Below the pieces are notes generated by a model that saw nothing but the letters and a program-made list of their open reading frames with translations, was not told the DNA's origin and ran no database searches. A DNA stretch of 64,000 bases from Aurantimonas endophytica (GTDB taxonomy: Bacteria; Pseudomonadota; Alphaproteobacteria; Rhizobiales; Rhizobiaceae). The DNA is taken from positions 868,001 through 932,000 of the forward strand of contig NZ_JACIEM010000001.1 of assembly GCF_014196845.1 (NCBI RefSeq), written 5' to 3'. Each line of letters opens with the position of its first letter. Positions within the stretch are counted from its first letter, which is position 1. The position numbers were made by a program, and so were the translations under genes. Shown piece after piece: positions 19,101 to 26,980 of this stretch.

Positions 19101-22100
19101 CGACGGTTCGCGTCTTGCCATTGTCGGCGAGGTCGACCGCAATACCGAGCGGCTTCGCGAGGAGATGGACGCCCGAACCAATAGCTTCGGACAGCGTATC
19201 GCCATCGATGCCGGCACGCATCTCGCTGCCGTCCAAGACGCGCTTGGCCTCCTCGTCGACGGTCTCGACGAGCGGGTCGGCAAACTGCGGTCGACGGCCG
19301 AGGAAGTCGAGATCTCGCTCCGGGACGGCCTCGACGGTCGCTTCGAGGCTATCCGCACGATTATGCAGGAAGGCCACGGCACGCTCATCGGCGACCTCGA
19401 CCGGCGCACCGAGACGCTCTCCAGCGAGATCGGCGAGCGGGTCATGCGCGTCGGCGAAAGCCTCGACGGCCGCGTCGAAGCCATCCGCGCGATCATGCAG
19501 GAAGGCCACGGCACGCTCATCGGCGACCTCGACCTGCGCACCGAGACGCTCTCCAGCGAGATCGGCGAGCGGGTGATGCGCGTCGGGGAGAGCCTCGACG
19601 GCCGCACGGCGGCGCTGCGCAGCGTCATCGAACAGGCACGTGCCATTCTGGTCGACGGGCTCGACGACCGGCTGGCCGCCTTGCAGGGTGTCATCGACGG
19701 ATCGGAGGGCACGCTGCTCGCCGGCCTCGACGAGCGCACCGCCCGCATCGGCGAACAGCTCGACAATGGCCGCGATTCGATCGCGGCAGCCATCGAAGAG
19801 CGCGTCAACGGCATTGCCGAGGCGATCTTCGAGGCCGACCTTCGACTGGCCTCGGCGCTCGAGGAACGTCGCGACAGCATCGCCGGCATCGTCGAGGAAG
19901 CTGCCCGTTCGGCGGCCGCCACGCTCGGCGACCGTGCCGACGACGTCCGCCGCGTCATCGAGCAGAGCGTCGGCGACGTCTCGACCTCGCTGGAAATCCG
20001 TCGTGACGAACTGCTCGCGGCGCTGGAGACCGGCTCCACGAGCCTGACCGGAGCACTCGACCAGCGCACCGAAGCGATCTCGACGGCTCTGGATCGCGGC
20101 CTCGGCAATGTCGAGCGCACGCTCAACACCCGTACCGCCACGATCGCGGACACGCTGCGCCAGACCATTGCCAGTGCGACGGCAGCCATGGGCGAGGAAG
20201 CCGCTCGGGCCCGTCAGAGCCTCGAAGGCGAGACGCGCAAGATCGCCGCGAGCGTCGACGGGATCGAGGAGATCTTCCTCACCTCCACCGAAGACGCGCG
20301 CCTGCGGCTGTCCGGCGAGGCCGACCGTCTCGCCGAGCGCCTCGGCGCGCTGGCCGACGATCTGGCGACCAAGGCTTCGGAAGCAAGTTCCTCGCTGGTC
20401 GGCGAAGGCGGCCGTATCGCGGAGAACATCAGCGGCGCGGCGGAGATCATCCGCTCGCTGTCCGAGCAGTCGCGCAGCCGCTTCGCTGCCGAAGCCGAAG
20501 AACTGGCAAGGTCGATCGCCGACCTGTCCGGCCGCATGCGGACGGAAGCCGAGGAGGTGCGGACCGGTCTTGCCGAACAGCGCGCCGCATTGGCCGACAG
20601 CCTTGCCGGCATCACCGTTGCGGTGGCCGGCGAGTTCGAGCGCAACACCGGCAGCTTCGCAGCCAGCGTCGACGAGGCGAGCGAGCGGCTCCGCCTGGCC
20701 GGTCAGGAGGGCCGCGAGCGCTTCGTCACCGATGCCGGCGAGATCGCCGCGCAGGTGGAGAGTGCCGCCGAGCGCATGCGCGAAATGACCGAGGCGGCGC
20801 AGGCAGCCATGCAGCAGAACACCGACGGCTTTGCCCGTCGCCTGTCCGGCGCCTCGTATCAGATCCGCAGCGAGACCGATCGGGTCGCCGAGACCCTCGA
20901 GCAGCGCTCGCAGCGCTTTACCGAGGAACTCGCCGCCGTCTCGGAGCGGCTGTCGGAGATGCTGGCTGCCAACCCGCTGCGCACCGACCTGGAGGAAGCC
21001 ACCCGCGCCATCCACGACCAGCTCGCCGAAGCCTCGCAGACCTTCCTGCGCGACGCCGACGGTGCCCGCACGGAGATCATGGCGCGCGGCGGCGAACTGG
21101 CCGGCCAGCTCGCCTCCATCTCCAGCGCCATCCGCGTCGAGACCGAGCGCGCCCGCGAGCAGCTGCTCGAAAGCGCCGGCAATGTCGGCGAAGAGCTCGT
21201 CGCCCGTCTTGCCCGGTCCGAGCAGGAGATCGACGCGCGCGCCCGGATGCTCGGCGACGACATCGACGAGAAGACCCGCACCCTCGCCGCGCTGCTCAGC
21301 GCCCGCACGAGCGAAATCTCCCGCGTCCTCGACGAGGAAGCACGGCCGATGTTCGACCAGCTGGGCGAGAACGGTTCGGAGTTCGCACGGCTGCTCGAAC
21401 GCAGCACCCGCGACGCCTCGGACCGGATGCGCGAGGAGAATGCCGCCCTCGTCGCCGCCTTGGGCCGCCGTGCCAGCGAAACGATCGAGAGCCTGAATGC
21501 GTCTTCCAGCGAGGTCCTCGGGGCCTTCGACGAGAAGACCACGACGGCCGTCGGGCTCGTGGCCGAAATGCGCGACCAGCTGCAGCGTGAAGTGGGTGGC
21601 CTCATCGGCCGGCTGGCGCAGACCAGCGGATCGCTGCGCGGCCTCGTGCAGGAGGCGGCCAGCAATCTCGGAGCGATCGACGCCACCCTGCAGGAAACCG
21701 GCACCCGGTTCACTCAGGGCGCCGAGCAGGCGTCCAACTCGATCTCGCTCTCCTCGCGCCTCCTGGAGAGCAATGTCGAGCGCCTCGACCATCTGTCGAT
21801 GAGCGCCTTCTCGAAGGTCGCCGGCATTGCCGACCGCTTCCAGGAGCACGGGGCAGTCCTCGGCGACGCCGTCAAGCTGATCGAGGCGAGCGAGATGACG
21901 CTGCGCTCGACGCTCGAGAACGGCCATGGCGGCATCGAGGAGCTGTCGGCGGGCCTGGTGAAGCGGTCCGAGGAGATCGGCGAACTGATGCGTTCCTTCG
22001 AGGAGGTCATCGAGGGCCTGTTCGAGCGGACCGAGCAGCGCTCGCGGCTGGTTTCGGCGCGGCTCTCGTCGGAGGTCGGCGAGAAGCTCGGCGAGGCGGA

Positions 22101-23271
22101 TGCGCAGATGCAGAGCGCCGAGGAACGTTCGCGGGCGGCCGCCGAGGCCATGCGCAGCTCGATCCAGTCGGTCGTCGAGGATGCCACCCAGCGCTTCCAC
22201 GGCGCGACCGAGGAGATGCGCCGGACCGCCGCGGAGATCCGCGAGGAGCTCGAGAGCGCCCGCAACGAGATCCGGCGCGGCGTCTTCGAACTGCCCGAGG
22301 AAACCCGCGAGACCACCGAGGCGATGCGTCGGGCCGTCGCCGACCAGATCCGCGCCCTGAAGGATCTCTCGGACATCGTCTCGCAGTCCGGCCGCGCCTT
22401 CGACGTGTCGTCCCGTTCGTCGTCGCAGCGTCCGGCCGCGGTGGAAGCACCATCCCGCCCCGCTGCCAAGCGCGTCGAGCAGCAGCGGCCCGCTCCTGAA
22501 AGCCCGCGGGTTTCGGAGCCTGTCGACCAGGCGCTGTTCACCGAAGAGGAAGAGCGCGACGTGGAGGCGCAGATCGCTGCGTCCTTCATGACCGACGGCA
22601 ATCTCGCACGCGATCTGAGGGGGTCGAACTACGACGCTCCGTCGCGGACGCCGTCAACGTCCGCCGGTTCCGCGCCGACCGCTGGCTCCGCCGAGATGCG
22701 CGGCTCGGAGCGGACGCAGGCTGCTCAGCCCTCGCCGCTGCGTCCCGCGGCGCGGCCGGCGGAGTCGCAGGGAACTCAGGCCGCCGCATCGCGGCCGGGT
22801 GGCGGCTGGGTCTCGGACCTGCTGCGCCGCGCCTCCCGCGACGAGGAGGAGGCGGCGCCGGCTGCGGCCACCCCGGCACGGCCGGCACCTGCCGCCTCGC
22901 AGCCGACGGAACGCTCGCCGGAGCATGTGGTCGACTCGCTCAACTCGCTGTCGGTCGACATTGCCCGTGCGATCGACCACAACGCCTCGGTGGAGCTCTG
23001 GGACCGTTACCGCAAGGGCGAGCGCAACGTCTTCACCCGCCGGCTCTACACGATGAAGGGCCAGCAGACCTTCGACGAGATCCGCCGGAAGTATCAGCGC
23101 GACACGACATTCCGGGAGGCGGTGGACCGCTATATCGGCGACTTCGAGACGCTGCTCGGCGACGTGTCGAAGAACGATCCCGACAACCGGACGACGCACA
23201 CCTACCTGACCTCCGACACCGGCAAGGTCTACACCATGCTCGCGCATGCATCCGGTCGCTTCGACAGCTGA
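16120..23271 (+). CDS. Giant membrane-anchored coiled-coil protein, GPR/RgsE-like
   Basis: 2383 residues. An acidic N-terminal region (1-165) is followed by two membrane helices (about 168-190 and 208-229). Roughly 1860 residues of continuous predicted helix follow, with apolipoprotein-like heptad/hendecad repeats in which LDxRxxxI segments recur. After a Pro/Ser/Ala-rich linker (about 2095-2265) comes a compact C-terminal domain (2268-2383; VELWDRYRKGERNVFTRRLYT, YLTSDTGKVYTML). Size and plan match GPR of Agrobacterium (about 2100 residues, a ring at the growing pole needed for polar growth and rod shape) and RgsE of Sinorhizobium. Residues 1073-1160 contain a near-perfect tandem duplication. 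It is monocistronic and ends in a strong hairpin. Confidence 0.85.
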   Translation: MSKTNPIDQLSDEAVNELEAALRADLGGPETYDEPGQASGTLLDDAATQHAEVEFSLDEFERQINETAGQLRNDEADASAPVASADPLDTDSVDVTGSPADASQTVGLRREAGDETWVPSAAATASRRPAPADETPRAYAQPPANDEERRSTVMADALLNRRASKAPLWIALAVSVAWLAVTGFVAFGLYDLAALSAGVTDPARQGEVALLAAIAFVPVLLIFAFAVMVRRSAELRLMSRSLAEVALRLAEPETVATERVMSVGQAVRREVAALGEGVERALARTSDLENIVHKEVGALERAYADNEVKIRTLVQDLGAEREAMLSHGERLRSTVVGSHQRLVEDVDRASDQILQRIEDASHRFTALLDERSEVLNKDFAARSGNLVEAFEERSRNANDSLTAHTESLVARLGQSADDATHRLITTGEDVARQFDERMEDLDSRSRAIVGRLTDIGQDVTARLTATGDAVSGLMQARGQNIAGESERFLAELTEALDGRSIGLAMEGQTFLTSLEEAFEERMREIGDKNQIFLTSLVETVDSRRERLDADSLRFIETLELGLGERTERASRLLDDANSRTLGGLDSRIETIEQALTERGGSLVAALDQRTDAIDRSGDRIAEALERRSLEFARTLADRTRDIANAFASGQAELTMKAGDAVTLAQSTLEGRADELRHLFDERIATFAALMEERTGQLAGTVDDRLLAFDLASDGRIDSIAQKAGDMDAAIERAAARLEDLLSQRRDEIEAAVDRGTAGFRETLDGRVLSIEKAIVGHGEDIEASFAFAQQSLLGNLEEKTAGLTRAIEDTVARMEDLIGGAEGALARGIDDRTGSLAQLLDDRREAIEGLVAAGRDGLVNGLDQRIEAIASLLSERVGQFHDSIEDESARLIGGIDERTGALTMGLADRLAASHTILSTAQDDLLAGLDQRHQAIRTTLDERASVLRSLSEETHQNLLLSLDERIAGISGSFDQAVKNVAEDLAERVQSLSGVIDGSRLAIVGEVDRNTERLREEMDARTNSFGQRIAIDAGTHLAAVQDALGLLVDGLDERVGKLRSTAEEVEISLRDGLDGRFEAIRTIMQEGHGTLIGDLDRRTETLSSEIGERVMRVGESLDGRVEAIRAIMQEGHGTLIGDLDLRTETLSSEIGERVMRVGESLDGRTAALRSVIEQARAILVDGLDDRLAALQGVIDGSEGTLLAGLDERTARIGEQLDNGRDSIAAAIEERVNGIAEAIFEADLRLASALEERRDSIAGIVEEAARSAAATLGDRADDVRRVIEQSVGDVSTSLEIRRDELLAALETGSTSLTGALDQRTEAISTALDRGLGNVERTLNTRTATIADTLRQTIASATAAMGEEAARARQSLEGETRKIAASVDGIEEIFLTSTEDARLRLSGEADRLAERLGALADDLATKASEASSSLVGEGGRIAENISGAAEIIRSLSEQSRSRFAAEAEELARSIADLSGRMRTEAEEVRTGLAEQRAALADSLAGITVAVAGEFERNTGSFAASVDEASERLRLAGQEGRERFVTDAGEIAAQVESAAERMREMTEAAQAAMQQNTDGFARRLSGASYQIRSETDRVAETLEQRSQRFTEELAAVSERLSEMLAANPLRTDLEEATRAIHDQLAEASQTFLRDADGARTEIMARGGELAGQLASISSAIRVETERAREQLLESAGNVGEELVARLARSEQEIDARARMLGDDIDEKTRTLAALLSARTSEISRVLDEEARPMFDQLGENGSEFARLLERSTRDASDRMREENAALVAALGRRASETIESLNASSSEVLGAFDEKTTTAVGLVAEMRDQLQREVGGLIGRLAQTSGSLRGLVQEAASNLGAIDATLQETGTRFTQGAEQASNSISLSSRLLESNVERLDHLSMSAFSKVAGIADRFQEHGAVLGDAVKLIEASEMTLRSTLENGHGGIEELSAGLVKRSEEIGELMRSFEEVIEGLFERTEQRSRLVSARLSSEVGEKLGEADAQMQSAEERSRAAAEAMRSSIQSVVEDATQRFHGATEEMRRTAAEIREELESARNEIRRGVFELPEETRETTEAMRRAVADQIRALKDLSDIVSQSGRAFDVSSRSSSQRPAAVEAPSRPAAKRVEQQRPAPESPRVSEPVDQALFTEEEERDVEAQIAASFMTDGNLARDLRGSNYDAPSRTPSTSAGSAPTAGSAEMRGSERTQAAQPSPLRPAARPAESQGTQAAASRPGGGWVSDLLRRASRDEEEAAPAAATPARPAPAASQPTERSPEHVVDSLNSLSVDIARAIDHNASVELWDRYRKGERNVFTRRLYTMKGQQTFDEIRRKYQRDTTFREAVDRYIGDFETLLGDVSKNDPDNRTTHTYLTSDTGKVYTMLAHASGRFDS
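19336..19599 (+). repeat. Two tandem 132-bp repeats within the GPR-like gene
   Basis: Units 19336-19467 and 19468-19599 encode 44 residues each. Both contain the segment IMQEGHGTLIGDL followed by RTETLSSEIGE and RVMRVGESLDGR. They differ at a few residues (RF/RV, RT/RA, DR/DL), and their DNA is nearly identical even at third positions. A third, diverged unit begins at 19600 (GRTAAL). The period of 44 equals four hendecads, so coiled-coil phase is kept. Confidence 0.92.
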
Positions 23272-23300
23272 GGTCCCGGCATGCGCCATCGGTAACGAAA

Positions 23301-23334
23301 AACGGCGGCCGCTTCGAAAGGAGCGGCCGCCGTT
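23301..23334. terminator. Strong hairpin after the GPR-like gene
   Basis: Perfect 13-bp arms AACGGCGGCCGCT (23301-23313) and AGCGGCCGCCGTT (23322-23334) with an 8-nt loop lie 30 bp past the stop. On the minus strand the stem is followed by a five-T run. On the plus strand the tail is weaker (TTCTGATT). It probably terminates in both directions between the convergent genes. Confidence 0.75.
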
Positions 23335-23416
23335 CTGATTCCAAGTGATGACAGGGATCCGGCAGGCAGCGCCAGCGGTGCGGGTTACAAAGATACCCGG
23401 TATGCGAGAGAGCAAA

Positions 23417-23446
23417 GCCGGTGACGAGCTTTCGCTTGTCACCGGC
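23417..23446 (-). terminator. Terminator of the MCE transporter operon
   Basis: Arms GCCGGTGAC (23417-23425) and GTCACCGGC (23438-23446) are perfect and extend inward through GAGC/GCTT (one G-T pair) to a 4-nt loop, giving about 13 bp. A TTT follows on the minus strand. It lies 41 bp past the lipoprotein stop codon. Confidence 0.7.
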
Positions 23447-23487
23447 CCCGGTATGTCAGGCAGAAGCGATGGCGCGCCGAGGTCTGG

Positions 23488-24078
23488 TCAGATAAGCGCC
23501 AGCGTCCAGCGGACGATCTCGCCCGAGATCTGCTCGAAGGCGTGGTCGAGGGCCGCGACGTAGTCGGCGTTGCTCGTCCCCGCGACCGGCACCTGCACGG
23601 CAAAGACCTGGGTGCGCAGCACGCTGCCGTTGCGGTCGTTGAGCGCCTTGACCGAGATCTCGATCACCGCCCGCGCCGGGCCGACCGCCTCGATCTCGAA
23701 CTTCCGGACTTCCATGACCATCTGGTAGTCGATGGCCAGGCCCTGGCCGGGCACGCCGACCGCGCCGATGCGCCCGGTGTTCTCGAAGGCCTGCAGCAGC
23801 CGCAACTGGACCATGCGCGGCAGGCGGTCGCTCCACTGGCTCCCGGCAAGATACTCGACCGAATAAGGCGTCGGCTTCACCACGATCCGCTCGGAATCCA
23901 GCGTCTTGATCGCCGTCGGCTCCGGAATCAGGATCTGCGCCCGGCTCTGGCCGGCGACGTTCTGGACCATGGCCGGGGCCGAGATCTCGAACGTGTCCGG
24001 CGGGGGCGTCGACAGGCAGGAACTGAGGGCCACCGCGAGGAACGCCAGCAGGACCGGTCGGGACGTTGAACGCATCAT
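23488..24078 (-). CDS. ABC transport auxiliary lipoprotein (PqiC/DUF330-like)
   Basis: About 196 residues from MMRSTSRPVLLAFLAVALSSC. The lipobox LSSC makes Cys21 the lipidated residue, so an outer-membrane or periplasmic lipoprotein is expected. The body fits the ABC-type transport auxiliary lipoprotein family (YSVEYLAGSQWSDRLPRMVQLRLLQAFEN; VMEVRKFEIEA). In MCE systems this lipoprotein binds the MCE protein or the outer-membrane end. It is the last gene of the permease-ATPase-MCE-lipoprotein operon, 77 bp after the MCE gene. The ORF is open upstream to 24150, but the signal peptide sets the start. Confidence 0.87.
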   Translation of the reverse strand: MMRSTSRPVLLAFLAVALSSCLSTPPPDTFEISAPAMVQNVAGQSRAQILIPEPTAIKTLDSERIVVKPTPYSVEYLAGSQWSDRLPRMVQLRLLQAFENTGRIGAVGVPGQGLAIDYQMVMEVRKFEIEAVGPARAVIEISVKALNDRNGSVLRTQVFAVQVPVAGTSNADYVAALDHAFEQISGEIVRWTLALI

Positions 24079-24155
24079 TTCTTGCCTGTTCCTGTCGCGG
24101 TCGCGACCTTTGCTCGCACTCGTCATTGCCGCTGTCAACGCTGAGTCCATGGGGC

Positions 24156-26105
24156 TCAGCGCCGGGTCCGGCCGTCAAACTGCTTGACCTCGTCGCCGCC
24201 GTAGATCAGCCGGCTCGGGTTGTTCGAGAAATCGTCGACCGCCCTGTCGATCCGGCCAACCGACTGTGTCACATCGCGAACCAGCGTCTGGAATTCGCGC
24301 AGGCCCTGACCGGTGAACCGCTGGAGATTGGCCGAGATCGGCGTGACCTCTGCCTGGATCGACTGGGCAGCGGCCCGGATCGACCGGAGCGTCGTGGCGA
24401 CGTCGGTGCCGAGGCTGGTGCCGTCATTCGCGCCGGCCAGGAGGTCGTTGACCGAGGTCACGACGCTGTCGATGCGCTGCGAGGCGGCACTGATCCGCTG
24501 GCTGGTCAGCTCGACATTGGTGATGATGTCGTTGATGTCCTCGCGCCGCTCCCCGATGGAATCGGCGACGCCGGCGATCGAGTCCGCCGCCCGGGCGACG
24601 TTGTCGGTCGCCGAGGAAACGTTTTCGACCGCGCGGTTGACCTGACCCGGATCGATGCTGGCCAGCAGCGTGTCGACCTGGGCGCGGGTCTCGGAAAACC
24701 CGTTGAGGGTCGCCTCGAGGGTCCGGACCGTCTGGTCGACACCGTCGATGATCGACTGGACTTCAGGGGTCTTGGCGCTCAGTGCCGAGGTGACGTTTCG
24801 CACGTCGCCGATGACCTCGTTGACGGTCGTGGCGTCGATCGAGTTGATCAGCGCGTCGGCCGAGGCCACCGTCTCGTTGACCTGGCGGCTGGCGGCGCTG
24901 ATGTTTTCGGTGATCGGCCCGAGGCTGGCGAGCAGGCCGTCGATCTCGCTGCTGCGACCCGCGATCGTGGTGGTGATCCGGTTGACGTTCTGCGCCGAAT
25001 TCGCGACGCCGGCGATCGCCGAATTGATCGCCTCGCGCTGCGTCGAGATCGACTGCGTCAGCGACGAGACGTTGCTGGCCGTCGCGGCGATGTCGTCGAT
25101 GGCGGTGGAGACTGCTGCGGGATCGACCGCCGCGACGACCCGATTGGCCGTCTCAAGCGTCGTGTCCAGGCGCTCGGCCACCCGCGTCGCCGTCTCGGTG
25201 ATCGGTCCGAGACCGGCAAGGAAGCGGTCGATCTGCGGCGTGTTGCGGCTGATGATCTCGCCGACTTCGCCGACGCTGTCCGCGGCGGTTTGCACCGAGG
25301 CCACGACGCTCTCGACGTTGTCGGATTGGGCACGCAGCGTCTCTGACATGGCTGCGACGTTGGAGACCGTGGTGCGGATCGCTGCCGGGTCGACAGCCGC
25401 AAGGATCGCCTGAACCTCGGAAATCGCATCGGGAAGCCCCTCGGCGACGGTGTTGGCGGTATTGGCGAGCCGGCTGAGGCTCTGCAGGAACTCGTCGATG
25501 TCATCCGAATTGGACGCGAGGCTGGAGGTGAACTGCTCGATGTTCTCCGACGTCTTCGAGACGTTTTCGAGCGTGACGCTGATCGACGGCCCGGCACCGG
25601 CGACGATGCTCTCGAACTCGCCGAGGATGGTGTTCGCCCGATCGGCGATGTCGCGCGCCGTCGCCAGGATGTCGGTGATGTCGGACGGATTGGCCCGGAT
25701 GATCGGCACGGTGCCCTGCTGCTGGGCCTCCTTGATGATGTCCGGCTCGTCGGCGGCGCCGCCCTTCAGCTCGATGAAGGCAAAGCCGGTCAGGCCCTGG
25801 AAGCCGATATTGGCCTGCGTCGTCTCCTTGATCGGCAGGTCCGGATCCACCTGGGTGGACGCAATGACCACCCGGGGATTGTTGGGATCGATGCGCAGCG
25901 ACTGCACGGCGCCCACCGGCAGGCCGTTGAACAGAACTTGGCTGCCCTGCTGCAGGCCGGTGACCGAACCCTCGATCCGCACCAGCAACGGCACGCGCGA
26001 ATCCCCCTGGGAAGCGAAGATCGACCAGTAGACGAAGGCGAACGCCAGAACGAGGACGACGAGCGTGAAGATTCCGACTCGGACGTAATTCGCCTTGGTT
26101 TCCAT
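24156..26105 (-). CDS. MCE-domain (MlaD-like) protein with long helical tail
   Basis: 649 residues. An N-terminal membrane anchor (residues 10-30, VGIFTLVVLVLAFAFVYWSIF) is followed by one MCE domain (about 38-114; GLQQGSQVLFNGLPVGAVQSL, QANIGFQGLTGFAFIELKGG). About 500 residues of Ser/Thr/Ala/Val-rich helix follow. MCE proteins bind phospholipids and bridge the periplasm. Here the tail has repeats that restart at (A/S)(V/I)D(P/A) near residues 236, 325, 421 and 482, suggesting a needle-like extension. The ATG at 26105 overlaps the ATPase stop (TGATG); a TTG one codon earlier is less likely. Confidence 0.92.
   Translation of the reverse strand: METKANYVRVGIFTLVVLVLAFAFVYWSIFASQGDSRVPLLVRIEGSVTGLQQGSQVLFNGLPVGAVQSLRIDPNNPRVVIASTQVDPDLPIKETTQANIGFQGLTGFAFIELKGGAADEPDIIKEAQQQGTVPIIRANPSDITDILATARDIADRANTILGEFESIVAGAGPSISVTLENVSKTSENIEQFTSSLASNSDDIDEFLQSLSRLANTANTVAEGLPDAISEVQAILAAVDPAAIRTTVSNVAAMSETLRAQSDNVESVVASVQTAADSVGEVGEIISRNTPQIDRFLAGLGPITETATRVAERLDTTLETANRVVAAVDPAAVSTAIDDIAATASNVSSLTQSISTQREAINSAIAGVANSAQNVNRITTTIAGRSSEIDGLLASLGPITENISAASRQVNETVASADALINSIDATTVNEVIGDVRNVTSALSAKTPEVQSIIDGVDQTVRTLEATLNGFSETRAQVDTLLASIDPGQVNRAVENVSSATDNVARAADSIAGVADSIGERREDINDIITNVELTSQRISAASQRIDSVVTSVNDLLAGANDGTSLGTDVATTLRSIRAAAQSIQAEVTPISANLQRFTGQGLREFQTLVRDVTQSVGRIDRAVDDFSNNPSRLIYGGDEVKQFDGRTRR
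24428..25400 (-). repeat. Degenerate internal repeats in the MCE protein tail
   Basis: Segments start at residues 236 (AAVDPAAIRTTV), 325 (AAVDPAAVSTAI), 421 (NSIDATTVNEVI) and 482 (ASIDPGQVNRAV), spaced 89, 96 and 61 residues. The first two also share (I/L)LASLGPIT- or LAGLGPIT-type motifs (GLGPITETATRVAE; SLGPITENISAASR). They are diverged at the DNA level, so the duplication is old. Confidence 0.75.
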
Positions 26106-26980
26106 CAAACGATCCCCTCTAGGGCATGCCCGGCATTTTCCGGCGCGGCGATGGTGCGCGCACGTTTGCCGTGGAAGTACGATTTCACCCAGGGGTGATC
26201 GAAGGCGAGCATGGTCGACAGCGGACCTTCGACCAGCACCTTGCGATCCCCGAGAACGGCGATGCGGTCGCAGGCCTGGAAAAGGCTGTCGAGGTCGTGA
26301 GTGACCATGTACACGCTCAGCCCGAGCGTGTCCCTCAACGTCATGATCAACTGATCGAAATCGGCGGCGCCGATTGGGTCGAGGCCCGAGGTCGGCTCGT
26401 CGAGGAACACGATGTCGGGATCGAGCGCCAGCGCTCTTGCGAGGGCTGCGCGCTTGATCATGCCGCCCGACAGTTCCGAGGGGAATTTCCCGGCGGCGTC
26501 CTGCGGCAGGCCGACGAGATCGAGCTTCAACCGCGCCAGCTCGTGCATCAGCTCCGGCGACAGGTCGAGATACTCGCGCATCGGGACTTCGATGTTCTCC
26601 AGGACCGTCAGCGAGGAGAATAACGCGCCGTGCTGGAACAGGACGCCCCAGCGGCGCTCCACCGCCAGCCGATCTTCGTCATTCGCATCCGGATAGTTGA
26701 TCCCGAAAACGTCGATCGTTCCGCCCTGCTTCTGGTTGAGGCCGAGAATGGTCCGCAGCAGCACCGACTTGCCCGAACCGGACGGGCCGACGAAGCCGAG
26801 GATCTCGCCGCGGCGCACTTCCAGCGAGAGCTTGTCGAGAATCGTATTCTCGCCGAAGCGCACGGTGACGTCCTCGACGCGGATGATGATGTCGTCATCA
26901 TTCCGCGAAGCGGCGGCGGCACCGTTCGGGCGGGCGGGATCAGAGACCGATGGAGGCATAGAAGATCGCGAATAGGCCAT
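26105..26980 (-). CDS. ABC transporter ATP-binding protein (MlaF-like)
   Basis: 291 residues. Walker A is GPSGSGKS (65-72), the Q-loop is GVLFQHGALFSSLTV, the signature is ELSGGMIKRAALARAL and Walker B is DIVFLDEPTSGLDP. The switch His lies in VYMVTHDLDSL. This matches MlaF-type ATPases that power lipid movement through MlaE permeases. The start lies inside the end of the permease gene (41-bp overlap). An alternative Met eight residues in lacks a ribosome site. The C-terminus carries a family-typical extension (HPWVKSYFHGKRA). Confidence 0.95.
   Translation of the reverse strand: MAYSRSSMPPSVSDPARPNGAAAASRNDDDIIIRVEDVTVRFGENTILDKLSLEVRRGEILGFVGPSGSGKSVLLRTILGLNQKQGGTIDVFGINYPDANDEDRLAVERRWGVLFQHGALFSSLTVLENIEVPMREYLDLSPELMHELARLKLDLVGLPQDAAGKFPSELSGGMIKRAALARALALDPDIVFLDEPTSGLDPIGAADFDQLIMTLRDTLGLSVYMVTHDLDSLFQACDRIAVLGDRKVLVEGPLSTMLAFDHPWVKSYFHGKRARTIAAPENAGHALEGIV

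Noticed and set aside
19336-19599. Tandem repeats as a CRISPR array
   Set aside because: Units are 132 bp, contiguous, in frame and protein-coding, with no spacers and no cas genes nearby.
17593-22200. A 1535-codon open frame on the minus strand inside the giant gene
   Set aside because: It is the antisense shadow of a GC-rich, biased coiled-coil gene. It lacks a ribosome site and shows compositional mirror repeats of the sense protein; the sense frame has membrane helices and a conserved C-terminus.
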